DNA from: Treponema sp.
GTDB taxonomy: Bacteria > Spirochaetota > Spirochaetia > Treponematales > Breznakiellaceae
Assembly (NCBI GenBank): GCA_009777535.1
Contig: WRLP01000006.1
Span: 1 to 64,000 of the forward strand
DNA: 64,000 nt
Direction: 5' to 3'
Shown: piece by piece, positions 19,143 to 29,508 of the stretch
Layout of the letters: each line of letters opens with the position of its first letter
How positions within the stretch are numbered: the first letter of the stretch is position 1
Notes under the pieces: generated by a model
What the model was told of the DNA's origin: nothing
What the model saw: the letters and a program-made list of their open reading frames with translations, nothing else
The model's database searches: none
Program-made: the position numbers and the translations under genes

Positions 19143-20828
19143 ATGCAAAATAATACTATTATAATGAAAAAGAAAATAATTTTCTTATTTTTATTTTTCT
19201 CTCTATTCTCTCGTATTTATTCTCAGGAAGCGCTTAAATCCGGCGCAGAAGAATACTACGATTTTCTTTCATTGCAGGGATATGCTGAGCGTCCCACCTT
19301 AAATTACAGGACGCTATCAGATTCTGTATGGAATATAATCGAAGATGCTGAACATCCCTGGCAAAATCAAAACCTTGCTTCCATCCATCCGCTGTTTGGT
19401 GATTTTAACATTCGGATATATGGGCCTGAATTATTTATGTCGGTAAATACGGCGGCTCCATATGGTCAAAATGACGGCGTGCTCTGGCAAGGGCGTGGAT
19501 TTAACACACTTTTCAAGAGCGGGGTCAGATTTGAGGGGTATGGCGTTGAGTTAACGCTGCTGCCTCATTTTGCCTTTTCCCAGAATTTCCGTTTTAATAT
19601 AATGCCTTCACACTATGAAAGCGAATACGGTTATTTTTGGGGTTATGGTGAAGCAAAAACATACAGCGGCGGTGCTGACGCTCCGCAGCGTTTTGGAGAC
19701 AAACCATTCTTTGACTGGGACTTTGGTGATACGGAAATTCGTTATACATGGAAAACACTTACCATTGGATTTGGAACTCAGACAATTTGGCTTGGGCCAG
19801 CTTATCTTAACCCTATACTTCATTCCAATAACGCTCCCATCTATCCCAAATTAGATGTAGGTTTACGCAGACAAAAAATTATTATTCCCTGGCTTGACTG
19901 GTATATAGGAGATATTGAAACTCGCTTCTGGCTTGGACGTCTTTCAGAGTCCGACTTTTTTGACAACGATGACAGAAATGACTATACCATGTTCCACGGT
20001 TTCGCGTTTGCTTACGCTCCATCTTTTTTGCCAGGTTTAACATTATTTTTTAATCGCGTATGCCTGACATTCTGGGATTTGAAGAATTTAAAACACATAA
20101 TGCCGACAAAAATTAACGCGGAAGATGATCAGAAACTGTCTTTTGGTATTTCGTGGCTGTTTTCTCCGATAGGTTTTGAAATTTTTGGAGAAATTGGAAT
20201 TGATGACAGCATACCAAATGATCTGATTGGAATATTCAGACACCCTTTCCATTCAACTGTTTATACTGCCGGTCTAAAAAAACATTTAAAAATAATACCT
20301 AAATATTCTTTAACAGGAGAAATCATATTTGAATTTAACTGGATGGAAATGACAAAGGATTTTTTCTTTGAAGGATCATACTCATATTATTTTCATCATG
20401 AAATAGATCATGGATATACAAATAGAGGCCAATGGCTGGGTAATGGTCTTGGTTCCGGCGGAAACAGCCAGTATCTTGCCTTTGCGCTTTATTATCTTCA
20501 TGGAACCAGTTCAATATTTATTCAAAGAAATAATCCTGATAACGATTTTTTGTATAAAAATGCCATAAATTCCTCGGCGTCAGACGGTTCTCTTAAATCG
20601 GAAAATAAGGATCATAACAGGGCGAATTTTAACTTTGGAATTAACACCCTTTTCTTCGCACCAAAAAATATAAATATATCAGGCGGTTTTGTGTATAATA
20701 TGATAATTAATCCATTTTATGAACGAACTGATGATTTAAGTGGAACACCTCCCTATGTCAATCACTATAAAAGAAATGTTTTAATGCATAACTTTCATTT
20801 TAATTTAGGTTTAAAACTGGTGCTATAA
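19143..20828 (+). CDS. Capsule assembly Wzi-like outer-membrane beta-barrel
   Basis: Signal peptide; SGAEEYYDFLSLQGYAERPTLNYRTLSDSVWNI and aromatic beta-strands typical of Wzi-like proteins; located in glycan locus. Confidence 0.65.
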   Translation: MQNNTIIMKKKIIFLFLFFSLFSRIYSQEALKSGAEEYYDFLSLQGYAERPTLNYRTLSDSVWNIIEDAEHPWQNQNLASIHPLFGDFNIRIYGPELFMSVNTAAPYGQNDGVLWQGRGFNTLFKSGVRFEGYGVELTLLPHFAFSQNFRFNIMPSHYESEYGYFWGYGEAKTYSGGADAPQRFGDKPFFDWDFGDTEIRYTWKTLTIGFGTQTIWLGPAYLNPILHSNNAPIYPKLDVGLRRQKIIIPWLDWYIGDIETRFWLGRLSESDFFDNDDRNDYTMFHGFAFAYAPSFLPGLTLFFNRVCLTFWDLKNLKHIMPTKINAEDDQKLSFGISWLFSPIGFEIFGEIGIDDSIPNDLIGIFRHPFHSTVYTAGLKKHLKIIPKYSLTGEIIFEFNWMEMTKDFFFEGSYSYYFHHEIDHGYTNRGQWLGNGLGSGGNSQYLAFALYYLHGTSSIFIQRNNPDNDFLYKNAINSSASDGSLKSENKDHNRANFNFGINTLFFAPKNINISGGFVYNMIINPFYERTDDLSGTPPYVNHYKRNVLMHNFHFNLGLKLVL

Positions 20829-20838
20829 TCATTGCCAA

Positions 20839-21804
20839 ATGGAAATAAATCCAGCAATTAAATTATCTTTTAATCAACAACTCCGGAAAATTCGTTATAT
20901 TTTTGGCATAGTTCGCAAAGGGTTATTATTAAAATATATTTCGTGTTATAAACAATCAACAAAAGACAGAAATATTTCATCATCTGATTTTTCTGTGTAC
21001 CTGGCGGTTGCTGCGATAGTAAAAAATGAAGTGCCCTATATTGCAGAATGGATTGAGTATCATCTGATTGTCGGCGTTCAAAAATTTTTCATCTATGACA
21101 ATGAATCAACTGACAATCTGTATGAATATTTGAAGCCCTATATAAATAATGGAATTGTAGAATACATTTTTTTTCCAGGGAAAAGACAGCAGGTAGCTGT
21201 ATATAATGATGCCCTAAATAGATATAAATATTCCTGCTATTGGCTTTCTTTTATTGACATAGATGAATATTTGACGCTTGTTTCCGGGGAAACATTGCCT
21301 GAATTTCTTCGTGATTTTGAAGATGTACCGGGTATTGAGATTAATCAGGTGTTATATGGCAGCGGAGGAAATAAAATTAAAACAGAAGGTCTTGTGATAG
21401 AACGTTTCAAAGATCATTCTTATTATGATTATTACGCGAATAAAGGTGTAAAATCAATAATTAACCCAAGGAAAATATTTTATATGCAATGCGCACACAC
21501 AGCTAAGTATTTTTTGGGTGAATACAGCGTAAATTCCGATAAAATTAAAAATATAATGCCATACTCTGAACGTTCCGCCTTACATGATAAGATACGAAGA
21601 AATCATTATGCGTGCAAATCATACGAGGAATTCATTTCCAGAATAGATCTGGGAAGGGCAACTTCTCCGGGTAAATTATCAATCGATGAATTTAAAAACC
21701 GCGATCGCAATGAAATAAAAAATGATCCAATTATGGATAAATATATACAGAAAGTAAAAAACAACCTGGATTTTAGATTTAATAAAAAAAGCAATTATGG
21801 TTAA
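20839..21804 (+). CDS. Glycosyltransferase family 92-like protein
   Basis: VAAIVKNEVPYIAEWIEYHLIVGVQKFFIYDNESTD...WLSFIDIDEYL. Confidence 0.85.
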   Translation: MEINPAIKLSFNQQLRKIRYIFGIVRKGLLLKYISCYKQSTKDRNISSSDFSVYLAVAAIVKNEVPYIAEWIEYHLIVGVQKFFIYDNESTDNLYEYLKPYINNGIVEYIFFPGKRQQVAVYNDALNRYKYSCYWLSFIDIDEYLTLVSGETLPEFLRDFEDVPGIEINQVLYGSGGNKIKTEGLVIERFKDHSYYDYYANKGVKSIINPRKIFYMQCAHTAKYFLGEYSVNSDKIKNIMPYSERSALHDKIRRNHYACKSYEEFISRIDLGRATSPGKLSIDEFKNRDRNEIKNDPIMDKYIQKVKNNLDFRFNKKSNYG

Positions 21805-22756
21805 TATCCTGACAAACATTTTTAGACGCTTTAAGATATTTTTTTTTAAATTAAAACATTTTGGGATTAAAGTCGCTTTATGGGACCTTTTATATTCTCA
21901 GAGACGCCGGATAATGATATTTACGAATTTTATCATAGAAAATAAACATAAGGCTGTGATTAATTGGCTTTCTAATAATTTTAATTATTTTATTTCAGAG
22001 TATAAAAAAGAAGAAATTGCTCCGCCGGTATCTGGTATTCCAAAACAGATATGGATATGCTGGTGGGACGGCATTGATTCAATGCCGCCTATTGTAAGGG
22101 CTTGTTATAATTCGGTTTTACGTAATACCGGCGATTTTTGCATAACTGTTATTTCAAAATTTAATTATAATGAATTTATATCAATTCCCGGTTATATATT
22201 GGAAAAAGTTAATTCCGGAATAATGACTATTACCCATTTTTCTAACATAATTCGCATGTCCCTTCTTGGTAAATACGGAGGACTGTGGCTTGATGCTACA
22301 ATCCTGGTAACAGGTAAAATAGATTTTGAAAACTTGTCCTTTTTTACCATTCGCGGGGATTTTGGCGGAGAAGATGTGCCAAAACGCAGGTGGACCGGCA
22401 ACTGCATTGGAGGAGCGTCAAATATTATTTTATTTAATTTTATCAGGGAATTTCTTTTTGAGTATTGGAAAAAACATGATATAATGATAGATTACTTTCT
22501 TTATGATTATTCAATTACCCTCGCGTATATTTCTGTCCCAGAAATAAAAGAAATAATTGACGGTGTAAAAAAAAGTAATAAAAATTATATGTTTTTACAG
22601 GATTATCTTGAAAAAGAATTTAACCGGCAATTGTTTGATGATTCCGTTAGTAATACCGTTTTTCATAAATTATCATGGAAAAATTCTTATCCGGATTATG
22701 ATTCTAGTAATAAACTTACCTTATTTGGTTATTTATTAAATGAATATTACAATTAA
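21797..22756 (+). CDS. Capsular polysaccharide synthesis protein (GT32/Caps_synth-like)
   Basis: PKQIWICWWDGIDSMPPIV...THFSNIIRMSLLGKYGGLWLDATI. Confidence 0.88.
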   Translation: MVNILTNIFRRFKIFFFKLKHFGIKVALWDLLYSQRRRIMIFTNFIIENKHKAVINWLSNNFNYFISEYKKEEIAPPVSGIPKQIWICWWDGIDSMPPIVRACYNSVLRNTGDFCITVISKFNYNEFISIPGYILEKVNSGIMTITHFSNIIRMSLLGKYGGLWLDATILVTGKIDFENLSFFTIRGDFGGEDVPKRRWTGNCIGGASNIILFNFIREFLFEYWKKHDIMIDYFLYDYSITLAYISVPEIKEIIDGVKKSNKNYMFLQDYLEKEFNRQLFDDSVSNTVFHKLSWKNSYPDYDSSNKLTLFGYLLNEYYN

Positions 22757-22774
22757 GGTTATGGGAGAATAGTT

Positions 22775-23740
22775 ATGGCTTTTGCCTCATTTCTGCATAA
22801 ATTACGTGATAAACTATTAAGATATTTACTGGGGCAAAATACTTATAGGCTAGTAAAAGAAATAAACAAGTTCAGTTCATGGTATATGTTAAACCGATAC
22901 GCTCCCGAATCAAAGTATCCAGAATTATTATGTGATTGGTATCTAGAACAGACCGGAGAGCGTCTTGATTTAAAAAATCCCCTTACATACAATGAAAAAA
23001 TCCAGTGGTTAAAACTGTATGATACTACTCCGCTTAAAACAAGGCTTTCAGACAAATACCTTGTTCGGGAATGGATTAAACAAAAAATTGGTGAAAAATA
23101 TCTTGTTCCAATACTCGGCGTATGGGACAATTTTAATCAAATCAACTTTGATCTGCTGCCCGATCAATTCGTCTTGAAGGCGAATCACGGATGCGGCTGG
23201 ATTATAATTGTTAGAGATAAAACAAAGTTTAACAGGGAAGAAGCAAAAATAAAATTTGACAAATGGTTAAATATAAATTTTGCGTATTATTTTGGCTTGG
23301 AATTACAATATCGTGATATAGAGCCAAAAATTATAGCAGAACAATACCTTGAAGATGAAAGTGGTGGCCTCTCTGATTATAAATATTATTGTTTTGAAGG
23401 CAAGCCTTATAGCGTTGAATATTTTATAGATAGATTTGAAAGAGGCGGTTATAAAGCCATAATGTATGATCTTGACTGGAATCAAACAGACTGGACTGTA
23501 GATGCTCATCATGAAGCTGGTAATTCAATAGCCAAACCCGATAATCTTCAGGAAATGAATTCAATTGCAGAAATTCTCTGTGCTGGTTTTCATCATGTTC
23601 GTGTTGATTTCTATTTGGTAAAGGATCGTATTTATTTTGGCGAAATGACGTTTACATCTGCCAATGGTTTAGAACATTTTGAACCGGAAGAATGGAATCG
23701 CAAATTGGGCGACATGATAAAATTACCTATAGTTAATTAA
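22775..23740 (+). CDS. TupA-like ATP-grasp protein
   Basis: PLTYNEKIQWLKLYDTTPLKTRLSDKYLVREWI...FVLKANHGCGW. Confidence 0.88.
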   Translation: MAFASFLHKLRDKLLRYLLGQNTYRLVKEINKFSSWYMLNRYAPESKYPELLCDWYLEQTGERLDLKNPLTYNEKIQWLKLYDTTPLKTRLSDKYLVREWIKQKIGEKYLVPILGVWDNFNQINFDLLPDQFVLKANHGCGWIIIVRDKTKFNREEAKIKFDKWLNINFAYYFGLELQYRDIEPKIIAEQYLEDESGGLSDYKYYCFEGKPYSVEYFIDRFERGGYKAIMYDLDWNQTDWTVDAHHEAGNSIAKPDNLQEMNSIAEILCAGFHHVRVDFYLVKDRIYFGEMTFTSANGLEHFEPEEWNRKLGDMIKLPIVN

Positions 23741-23750
23741 ACAATTTATT

Positions 23751-25496
23751 ATGCGTAAAAGATTTGAAAATGCAATAATTTCACTTACTTCATATCCAGG
23801 ACGCATTGGTACTGTCAGCCAAACCATAAAAAGCCTTTTGAACCAAACCAAAAAAGTGGAGAGTATTGTTTTATGGCTTGCAGTGGAAGAATTCACCAAT
23901 AAAGAAAAGGACCTACCCAAGTCTTTATTGGATCTTACCAAGGAGGGATTAACAATAGATTGGTGCTATAATCTTAAATCATATAAAAAATTAATACCTT
24001 CCTTAAAAAAATACCCGGAAAAAATAATAATAACCTTTGATGATGATAATATTTATGATGAAAGAATAGTAGAGACACTGCATGATTGCCATGTTTTATA
24101 TCCAAACGACATAATTTCACAAAGAATTTCAAGGCTGTATATTAATGAAGACGGTGAGTTCAATTTATTTCCACGTCCAATGTATTATAATCATAAATCC
24201 TCTATTCCTGATTATTTGGACATCTTAAAAGACGCTTCATACTTCAACAAATTAACCGGAGGCAGCGGTGTTCTATATCCCCCTGGGTGTTTACATGATA
24301 AAGTTATTGACGAGAATGAGTTTTTGATTTTGGCGCCTACAAATGATGATCTTTGGTTTTGGTTGCAAGCAGTAAACAATAAAAGAAAAATACGCGTACC
24401 GGAAATACATTTTCCAATTACTTCTCCAATTCGGGGTACTCAGGAAATTGGTTTAACCAATATTAATGATAAGGGCGGTTTATTTGATGAACAATTTAAA
24501 AATATTCTTGAAGCGTACCCGGAAATAAGAAATACTTTAAAAAATGAAAATAGTAAAAATTTAAGTATAATAAATGAAATTATTATAAATGATAAAAATC
24601 CTTTAATAAGTGTTGTTTGTTTTACAAGCAATGATGAATCTACTATTTATGGCTGTCTTAACGGTATATTAAGCCAGTCTATATTAATAACCTGCGAAAT
24701 AATTATTCTTGATAAATCATCAACAGATAAGACCCTTGATATTGTAAATGAATTTATAAAAAAGAATCCCAACAAAATAATAAAAGTCTACAATAACAAG
24801 AATTATATATCTTCTTTCTTAAATAGTATTCTGCCAATGTTGAAAGGAAAATATATTGCTTTTTGCAAAGGCAATGATTGTTGGCAGGATCAGAATAAAT
24901 TAAATAAACAATATATATTTATGGAAAGAAACAATAGTTATTCTGTAACATCATCGGGGTATAAAAATTGTAAAAATGAAACAATAGATGAATGTTTTAT
25001 TAAATATAACGACATACAAGGATTTGATTTTTCTACTATGGAAATAAGGGGATATTCTCATTGGTATTTGTCAACTCTTTTTTGCAGAAAAAATACTTTA
25101 TTTAAATATAAAAAAAATATTTTAAGGTTCAAACTAAAGGAATATTGTGAAGATGCCGAAGAAATGCTGCAAATATATTTTTTGCTGAAATCGGGCCCTG
25201 GAAGATACTCACAGGAAATGCCGGTAACGCATTATGTTAAAAGTACAAATAATGATATTTCAGAAAAAAATAAAATAATAATGTTATATAATATATATAA
25301 AGAGTTATATAAAAAAACAAAAGATTTATATTTTTATAATTTTTATTACAATAATGTCCGGCTTATTTTGTCAAAAAGTCTTTATAAAAATAAAATGGAT
25401 AAAATTAATATTTATATAAAGTATTATACAAAAGATTTTAATTCAATATTTGAACTTTGGAAAAAAATCCTAAAACGTATATCAAGCGCTGCTTGA
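23751..25496 (+). CDS. Two-domain glycosyltransferase (N-terminal GT-A-like, C-terminal GT2-like)
   Basis: N-term AIISLTSYPGRIGTVSQTIKSLLNQT...FDDDNIYD; C-term PLISVVCFTSNDESTIYGCLNGILSQ...ILDKSSTDKTLDIV. Confidence 0.75.
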   Translation: MRKRFENAIISLTSYPGRIGTVSQTIKSLLNQTKKVESIVLWLAVEEFTNKEKDLPKSLLDLTKEGLTIDWCYNLKSYKKLIPSLKKYPEKIIITFDDDNIYDERIVETLHDCHVLYPNDIISQRISRLYINEDGEFNLFPRPMYYNHKSSIPDYLDILKDASYFNKLTGGSGVLYPPGCLHDKVIDENEFLILAPTNDDLWFWLQAVNNKRKIRVPEIHFPITSPIRGTQEIGLTNINDKGGLFDEQFKNILEAYPEIRNTLKNENSKNLSIINEIIINDKNPLISVVCFTSNDESTIYGCLNGILSQSILITCEIIILDKSSTDKTLDIVNEFIKKNPNKIIKVYNNKNYISSFLNSILPMLKGKYIAFCKGNDCWQDQNKLNKQYIFMERNNSYSVTSSGYKNCKNETIDECFIKYNDIQGFDFSTMEIRGYSHWYLSTLFCRKNTLFKYKKNILRFKLKEYCEDAEEMLQIYFLLKSGPGRYSQEMPVTHYVKSTNNDISEKNKIIMLYNIYKELYKKTKDLYFYNFYYNNVRLILSKSLYKNKMDKINIYIKYYTKDFNSIFELWKKILKRISSAA

Positions 25497-26525
25497 ATGA
25501 ATAAAATAAAAATATTATATAGTAAAATTATCGCCAGATTAAATGTGTTTCTGCCGCAGTTAAAAGAATTTGGAATACAAGTCCCGTTTTGGACATTTTT
25601 ATTTACTTATGATGACAAATGGCGTCCTGTTAAAACATTTTTTGGATTAAAAAAACATAAATCAATTATGAAATATTTAATGAAACACTATATAGATGAT
25701 ATTAATGATTTATTAAGAGAAAATACCTGTAAGGACATTCCCATAGATCCTGAATCAACACTCTGGGTTTTTTGGTGGGACGGCTGCGATTCAATGCCGG
25801 ATATTGTAAAAATGTGTTTTAAGAGCATTGTTCAACATGCCGGAAGACATCCGGTTAAACTAATTACAAATAAAAATATTCACGATTTTATTAGTATTCC
25901 CGAATATATTATGGAAAAAGTTAATTCAGGCATAATTACAGTTACTCATTTTTCAGATATTATTCGTTCAGCGCTTCTGTACGAATACGGGGGTATATGG
26001 CTTGACGCGACTGTATTTGTCACCCAGGATATTTGTTTTGATAATTTAGTGTTTTTTACACTTAAAAATATTCAAAATAATAACAGCATATCCAATATCC
26101 GATGGCAGGGTATTACAAATGACTATTTTAGAATTAATAATTGTTCTAATGCTTCGATAAACAGGTGGTCAGGCTTTCTTCTGGCTGGATCCAAACATTC
26201 GCCGCTTTTCGCATTTATGCGAAATATTTTTTTTTCTTACTGGAAAGAGCACAATTTAATAATTGACTACCTTTTTATTGACTATGTGATAGCGCTTTCA
26301 TGCGATATTTTACCATCAATAAAAGAAATGATAGATTCTGTTCCCTGCAGCGAGGGAAACAAATTCGACCTTGAAAACAACTTAAATAATACTTATTCAA
26401 TTGAAAATTTTAATAAATATTCAAAGAATAACTTTCATAAATTATCATGGAAAAAAAAGTTTAACATGTTTTCAGAAGATAATAAGCTGACACTTTATGG
26501 TTTTTTGATCAATAACATGTCATAA
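25497..26525 (+). CDS. Capsular polysaccharide synthesis protein (GT32/Caps_synth-like), paralog of 21797-22756
   Basis: LWVFWWDGCDSMPDIVKMCFKSI...THFSDIIRSALLYEYGGIWLDATVFVT. Confidence 0.88.
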   Translation: MNKIKILYSKIIARLNVFLPQLKEFGIQVPFWTFLFTYDDKWRPVKTFFGLKKHKSIMKYLMKHYIDDINDLLRENTCKDIPIDPESTLWVFWWDGCDSMPDIVKMCFKSIVQHAGRHPVKLITNKNIHDFISIPEYIMEKVNSGIITVTHFSDIIRSALLYEYGGIWLDATVFVTQDICFDNLVFFTLKNIQNNNSISNIRWQGITNDYFRINNCSNASINRWSGFLLAGSKHSPLFAFMRNIFFSYWKEHNLIIDYLFIDYVIALSCDILPSIKEMIDSVPCSEGNKFDLENNLNNTYSIENFNKYSKNNFHKLSWKKKFNMFSEDNKLTLYGFLINNMS

Positions 26526-26529
26526 CTTT

Positions 26530-27441
26530 ATGTATGGAAAAATAAATTATTCTATAATTATTCCGCATAAAAATACGCTTGAATTACTGATTCGCTGCCT
26601 TGACTCAATACCACGCAGAAAAGATGTTCAAATAATAGTTATTGATGATTCAAGCGATAAAGAAATAGTTGACTTTGAAAAATTAAATATTATAAATAGC
26701 GAATACATTAAGATTGTTTTATTGAATGAAGACAAAGGCGCCGGTTATGCCCGAAACGTTGGCTTAACATATTCAATTGGCAAATGGCTGGTTTTTGCGG
26801 ATTCAGACGATTATTTTATAAATGGTTTTTTTGATTACTTTGATGAATATAATGATTCCGGCCATGATTTAATTTATTTTGGGATTCATGGAATAGACGC
26901 TGAAACAAAAGAAGAAAATCATATAGGTAAATTCTACAATGATCTTTTATTAGAAGCGATAAAAAAAAATCAATACGAAAAATACTTGTATACAAATTGG
27001 AACCCATGGGGAAAACTAATCAGCCGGAAAATGGTAGTTGAAAATGATATTCGATTTGATGAAACTTACGCTGCAAATGATAAAATGTTTTCGTTAAAGG
27101 CAGCGTATTATGCGAAGAATATACTTCTAGTTAAAAATAAAATATATGTTTATGAATTAAGAAATAATTCAATAATTAAGCAACAGTCATTAAGCCTGAA
27201 TTTGGATAGATTTTTAGTAGACATAAATTCAAATAATTTTTTACGATCAATCGGGAAAAAAAATTATAGAGTTAAAATATTAAAAAGGTTAGTACGACTG
27301 ATCAATATAAAAGACATGGCGTATTTTTATAAGGGTATTAAACATCTTAAAGGAAACTATATATATCTGTTTACTGAAATAATATTATATATTATACATG
27401 TGCCGTGTAAAATAATTAAAAAATTGAATTTATCAAAATGA
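26530..27441 (+). CDS. Glycosyltransferase family 2
   Basis: YSIIIPHKNTLELLIRCLDSIPRR...VIDDSSD...GAGYARNVGL...FADSDDYF. Confidence 0.92.
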   Translation: MYGKINYSIIIPHKNTLELLIRCLDSIPRRKDVQIIVIDDSSDKEIVDFEKLNIINSEYIKIVLLNEDKGAGYARNVGLTYSIGKWLVFADSDDYFINGFFDYFDEYNDSGHDLIYFGIHGIDAETKEENHIGKFYNDLLLEAIKKNQYEKYLYTNWNPWGKLISRKMVVENDIRFDETYAANDKMFSLKAAYYAKNILLVKNKIYVYELRNNSIIKQQSLSLNLDRFLVDINSNNFLRSIGKKNYRVKILKRLVRLINIKDMAYFYKGIKHLKGNYIYLFTEIILYIIHVPCKIIKKLNLSK

Positions 27442-28415
27442 AATTTGTTTATGTTTTAACAAGTTCAAATAACGATTATTTCTATGAACAGTTATATCTG
27501 TCAATAACATCAATTAAATATCATAACCCAGATGCATATATTATCCTGCTTGTTGATAAAAAAACAAAACAGAACCTTGTCGAAAAAAGAAAATCATACG
27601 AAAAAATAATATCAGAGATTATTATTATTTCCCCACCGGTGGAATATAATCAAAAAGAAATATCCCGCTGGATAAAAACTTCTATTCCAAATTACGTATC
27701 AGATGATTTTCTTTTTATTGATTGTGACACTATAATTACTGAACCCCTTGGCAGCGGCATATTTTTTGATATGCAAATCGGCGCTGTACTGGATACACAT
27801 GTAACACTGGAAAATCATCATTTAAGGGAATATTTCAGGAAAGAAGACAAAAAAGCGGGTTTTTCATCGTCGATAAAATCCAATAAAAGATTTAATGGGG
27901 GAGTCATTTATTGCAAAAACAGCGATTGCGCATTTGGTTTCTTTGATGAGTGGCATTCTCTCTGGAAAGAAGGCATGATAAAAGGCTGTTCTCAAGATAT
28001 GCCTTCATTTAATCAGGCAAATATAAATACGCACAATATAATTACTGAACTTCCCGGTGAATGGAACTGTCAAATAAGTCATAACGGACTGCCGTATCTT
28101 TCCATCGCTAAAATAATTCACTATTATGCTACATCTCTTGTTTCCTTTGAACCGGCGTTAATATTTGCCTCCTTAGAATTACTTGCATCAATCAAAGATA
28201 CGGGTGAACTCTCTTATGATATTATAAAACGCCTTGAAAACCCTAAATCTGCTTTTGAACCTTTGTCACGTATAATTTCTGACAAAACAGTAATTGATAC
28301 TTTTGATAGTTCTGCTTTCTCTAAACTAATATGGTTTAACAGACGTTATCCAAATATTTTCAAAAAATTGGATTATTTTATTACATTTCTTACAAAAATT
28401 ATTAAGAATATTTAG
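27438..28415 (+). CDS. GT-A fold glycosyltransferase (nucleotide-diphospho-sugar transferase-like)
   Basis: FVYVLTSSNNDYFYEQLYLSITSIKYHNPDAYIILLVDKKT...DFLFIDCDTIIT...NGGVIYCK. Confidence 0.7.
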   Translation: MKFVYVLTSSNNDYFYEQLYLSITSIKYHNPDAYIILLVDKKTKQNLVEKRKSYEKIISEIIIISPPVEYNQKEISRWIKTSIPNYVSDDFLFIDCDTIITEPLGSGIFFDMQIGAVLDTHVTLENHHLREYFRKEDKKAGFSSSIKSNKRFNGGVIYCKNSDCAFGFFDEWHSLWKEGMIKGCSQDMPSFNQANINTHNIITELPGEWNCQISHNGLPYLSIAKIIHYYATSLVSFEPALIFASLELLASIKDTGELSYDIIKRLENPKSAFEPLSRIISDKTVIDTFDSSAFSKLIWFNRRYPNIFKKLDYFITFLTKIIKNI

Positions 28416-29507
28416 ATGAAAAAAAATAAACAAAAAATTTTAATAAACGGTTATTTTTTTGTACGCAATATAACAGGCATTGAACGTTATGCTTTTGAGA
28501 TTACCCGCCGTCTTGATCAACTTTGTCGACCCGATGAACTCGCCATAATTTTACCCGGTAATTTTTACAAAAAAAATATAACCATGCCGGCCTATAAAAA
28601 CATTCGGGTAATTTTATTTGGAAAAATAATTCCTCACATTCTTTGGCAGATGTTAATTGTTCAATTTTTTCTTTTGACTCATAGACAATACATAATTCTT
28701 GACTTTGGAAATACATGCCTTCCTTTTACGCCCGGTATTGTTTTTCTTCATGATATTTACTGTGAATTATTTCCTGAGGATTTTACAGGTTTTAGGGATA
28801 AAATTGTACGTCTTTATAACCGTTGGCAGTATCGTCTTATAGCTAAGCGAGCCAAAAAAATTGTCACAGTGTCAAATTTCAGTAAAGATCAGATAGTTCG
28901 CTTTATTCGTGCCAATCCGGATAAAATATCTGTTATCTACAGCAGTTGGTCGCATTTTAATAATATCAGTGCAGATTACTCCGTCTATGACGAATTTCCT
29001 TTTCTCTCAAATCCATTTTATTTTTCCCTGGGAAGCATTTCGAAACGGAAAAATTTAAATTGGATTATTGGATACGCCGGGAAGCATCTTGATGATTTAT
29101 TCGTAATTTCAGGAATGAAACAGCCGACTGCCGCTGCTCCTCACCTTACAAATCCTAGCACACCCAATGTTATTTTTCTTGGATTTTTAGATGATTCTAA
29201 AATTAAGGCCCTGATGGAAAAATGCAAGGCGTTCATTCTTCCCTCATATTACGAGGGCTTTGGTCTTACACCAATGGAAGCTTTATCATGTGGTGCGAAA
29301 ATTGTAATATCAAATGTATCAAGCCTGCCTGAAATATATGGAAATTCCGCTCATTATATAGATCCGTTTAATACAGATATTAATCTTGAACAATTATTGC
29401 TGGAACCAGTTGGGCAACCGGAAAATATTCTAAAAAAATATTCATACGATATTTCTTCTGAAAAAGTATATCATCTTATTAAGGAAGTATTAGGCGGCGA
29501 ATACTGA
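28416..29507 (+). CDS. Glycosyltransferase family 4
   Basis: ILPSYYEGFGLTPMEALSCGAKIVISNVSSLPEIYG. Confidence 0.93.
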   Translation: MKKNKQKILINGYFFVRNITGIERYAFEITRRLDQLCRPDELAIILPGNFYKKNITMPAYKNIRVILFGKIIPHILWQMLIVQFFLLTHRQYIILDFGNTCLPFTPGIVFLHDIYCELFPEDFTGFRDKIVRLYNRWQYRLIAKRAKKIVTVSNFSKDQIVRFIRANPDKISVIYSSWSHFNNISADYSVYDEFPFLSNPFYFSLGSISKRKNLNWIIGYAGKHLDDLFVISGMKQPTAAAPHLTNPSTPNVIFLGFLDDSKIKALMEKCKAFILPSYYEGFGLTPMEALSCGAKIVISNVSSLPEIYGNSAHYIDPFNTDINLEQLLLEPVGQPENILKKYSYDISSEKVYHLIKEVLGGEY

Positions 29508-29508
29508 A

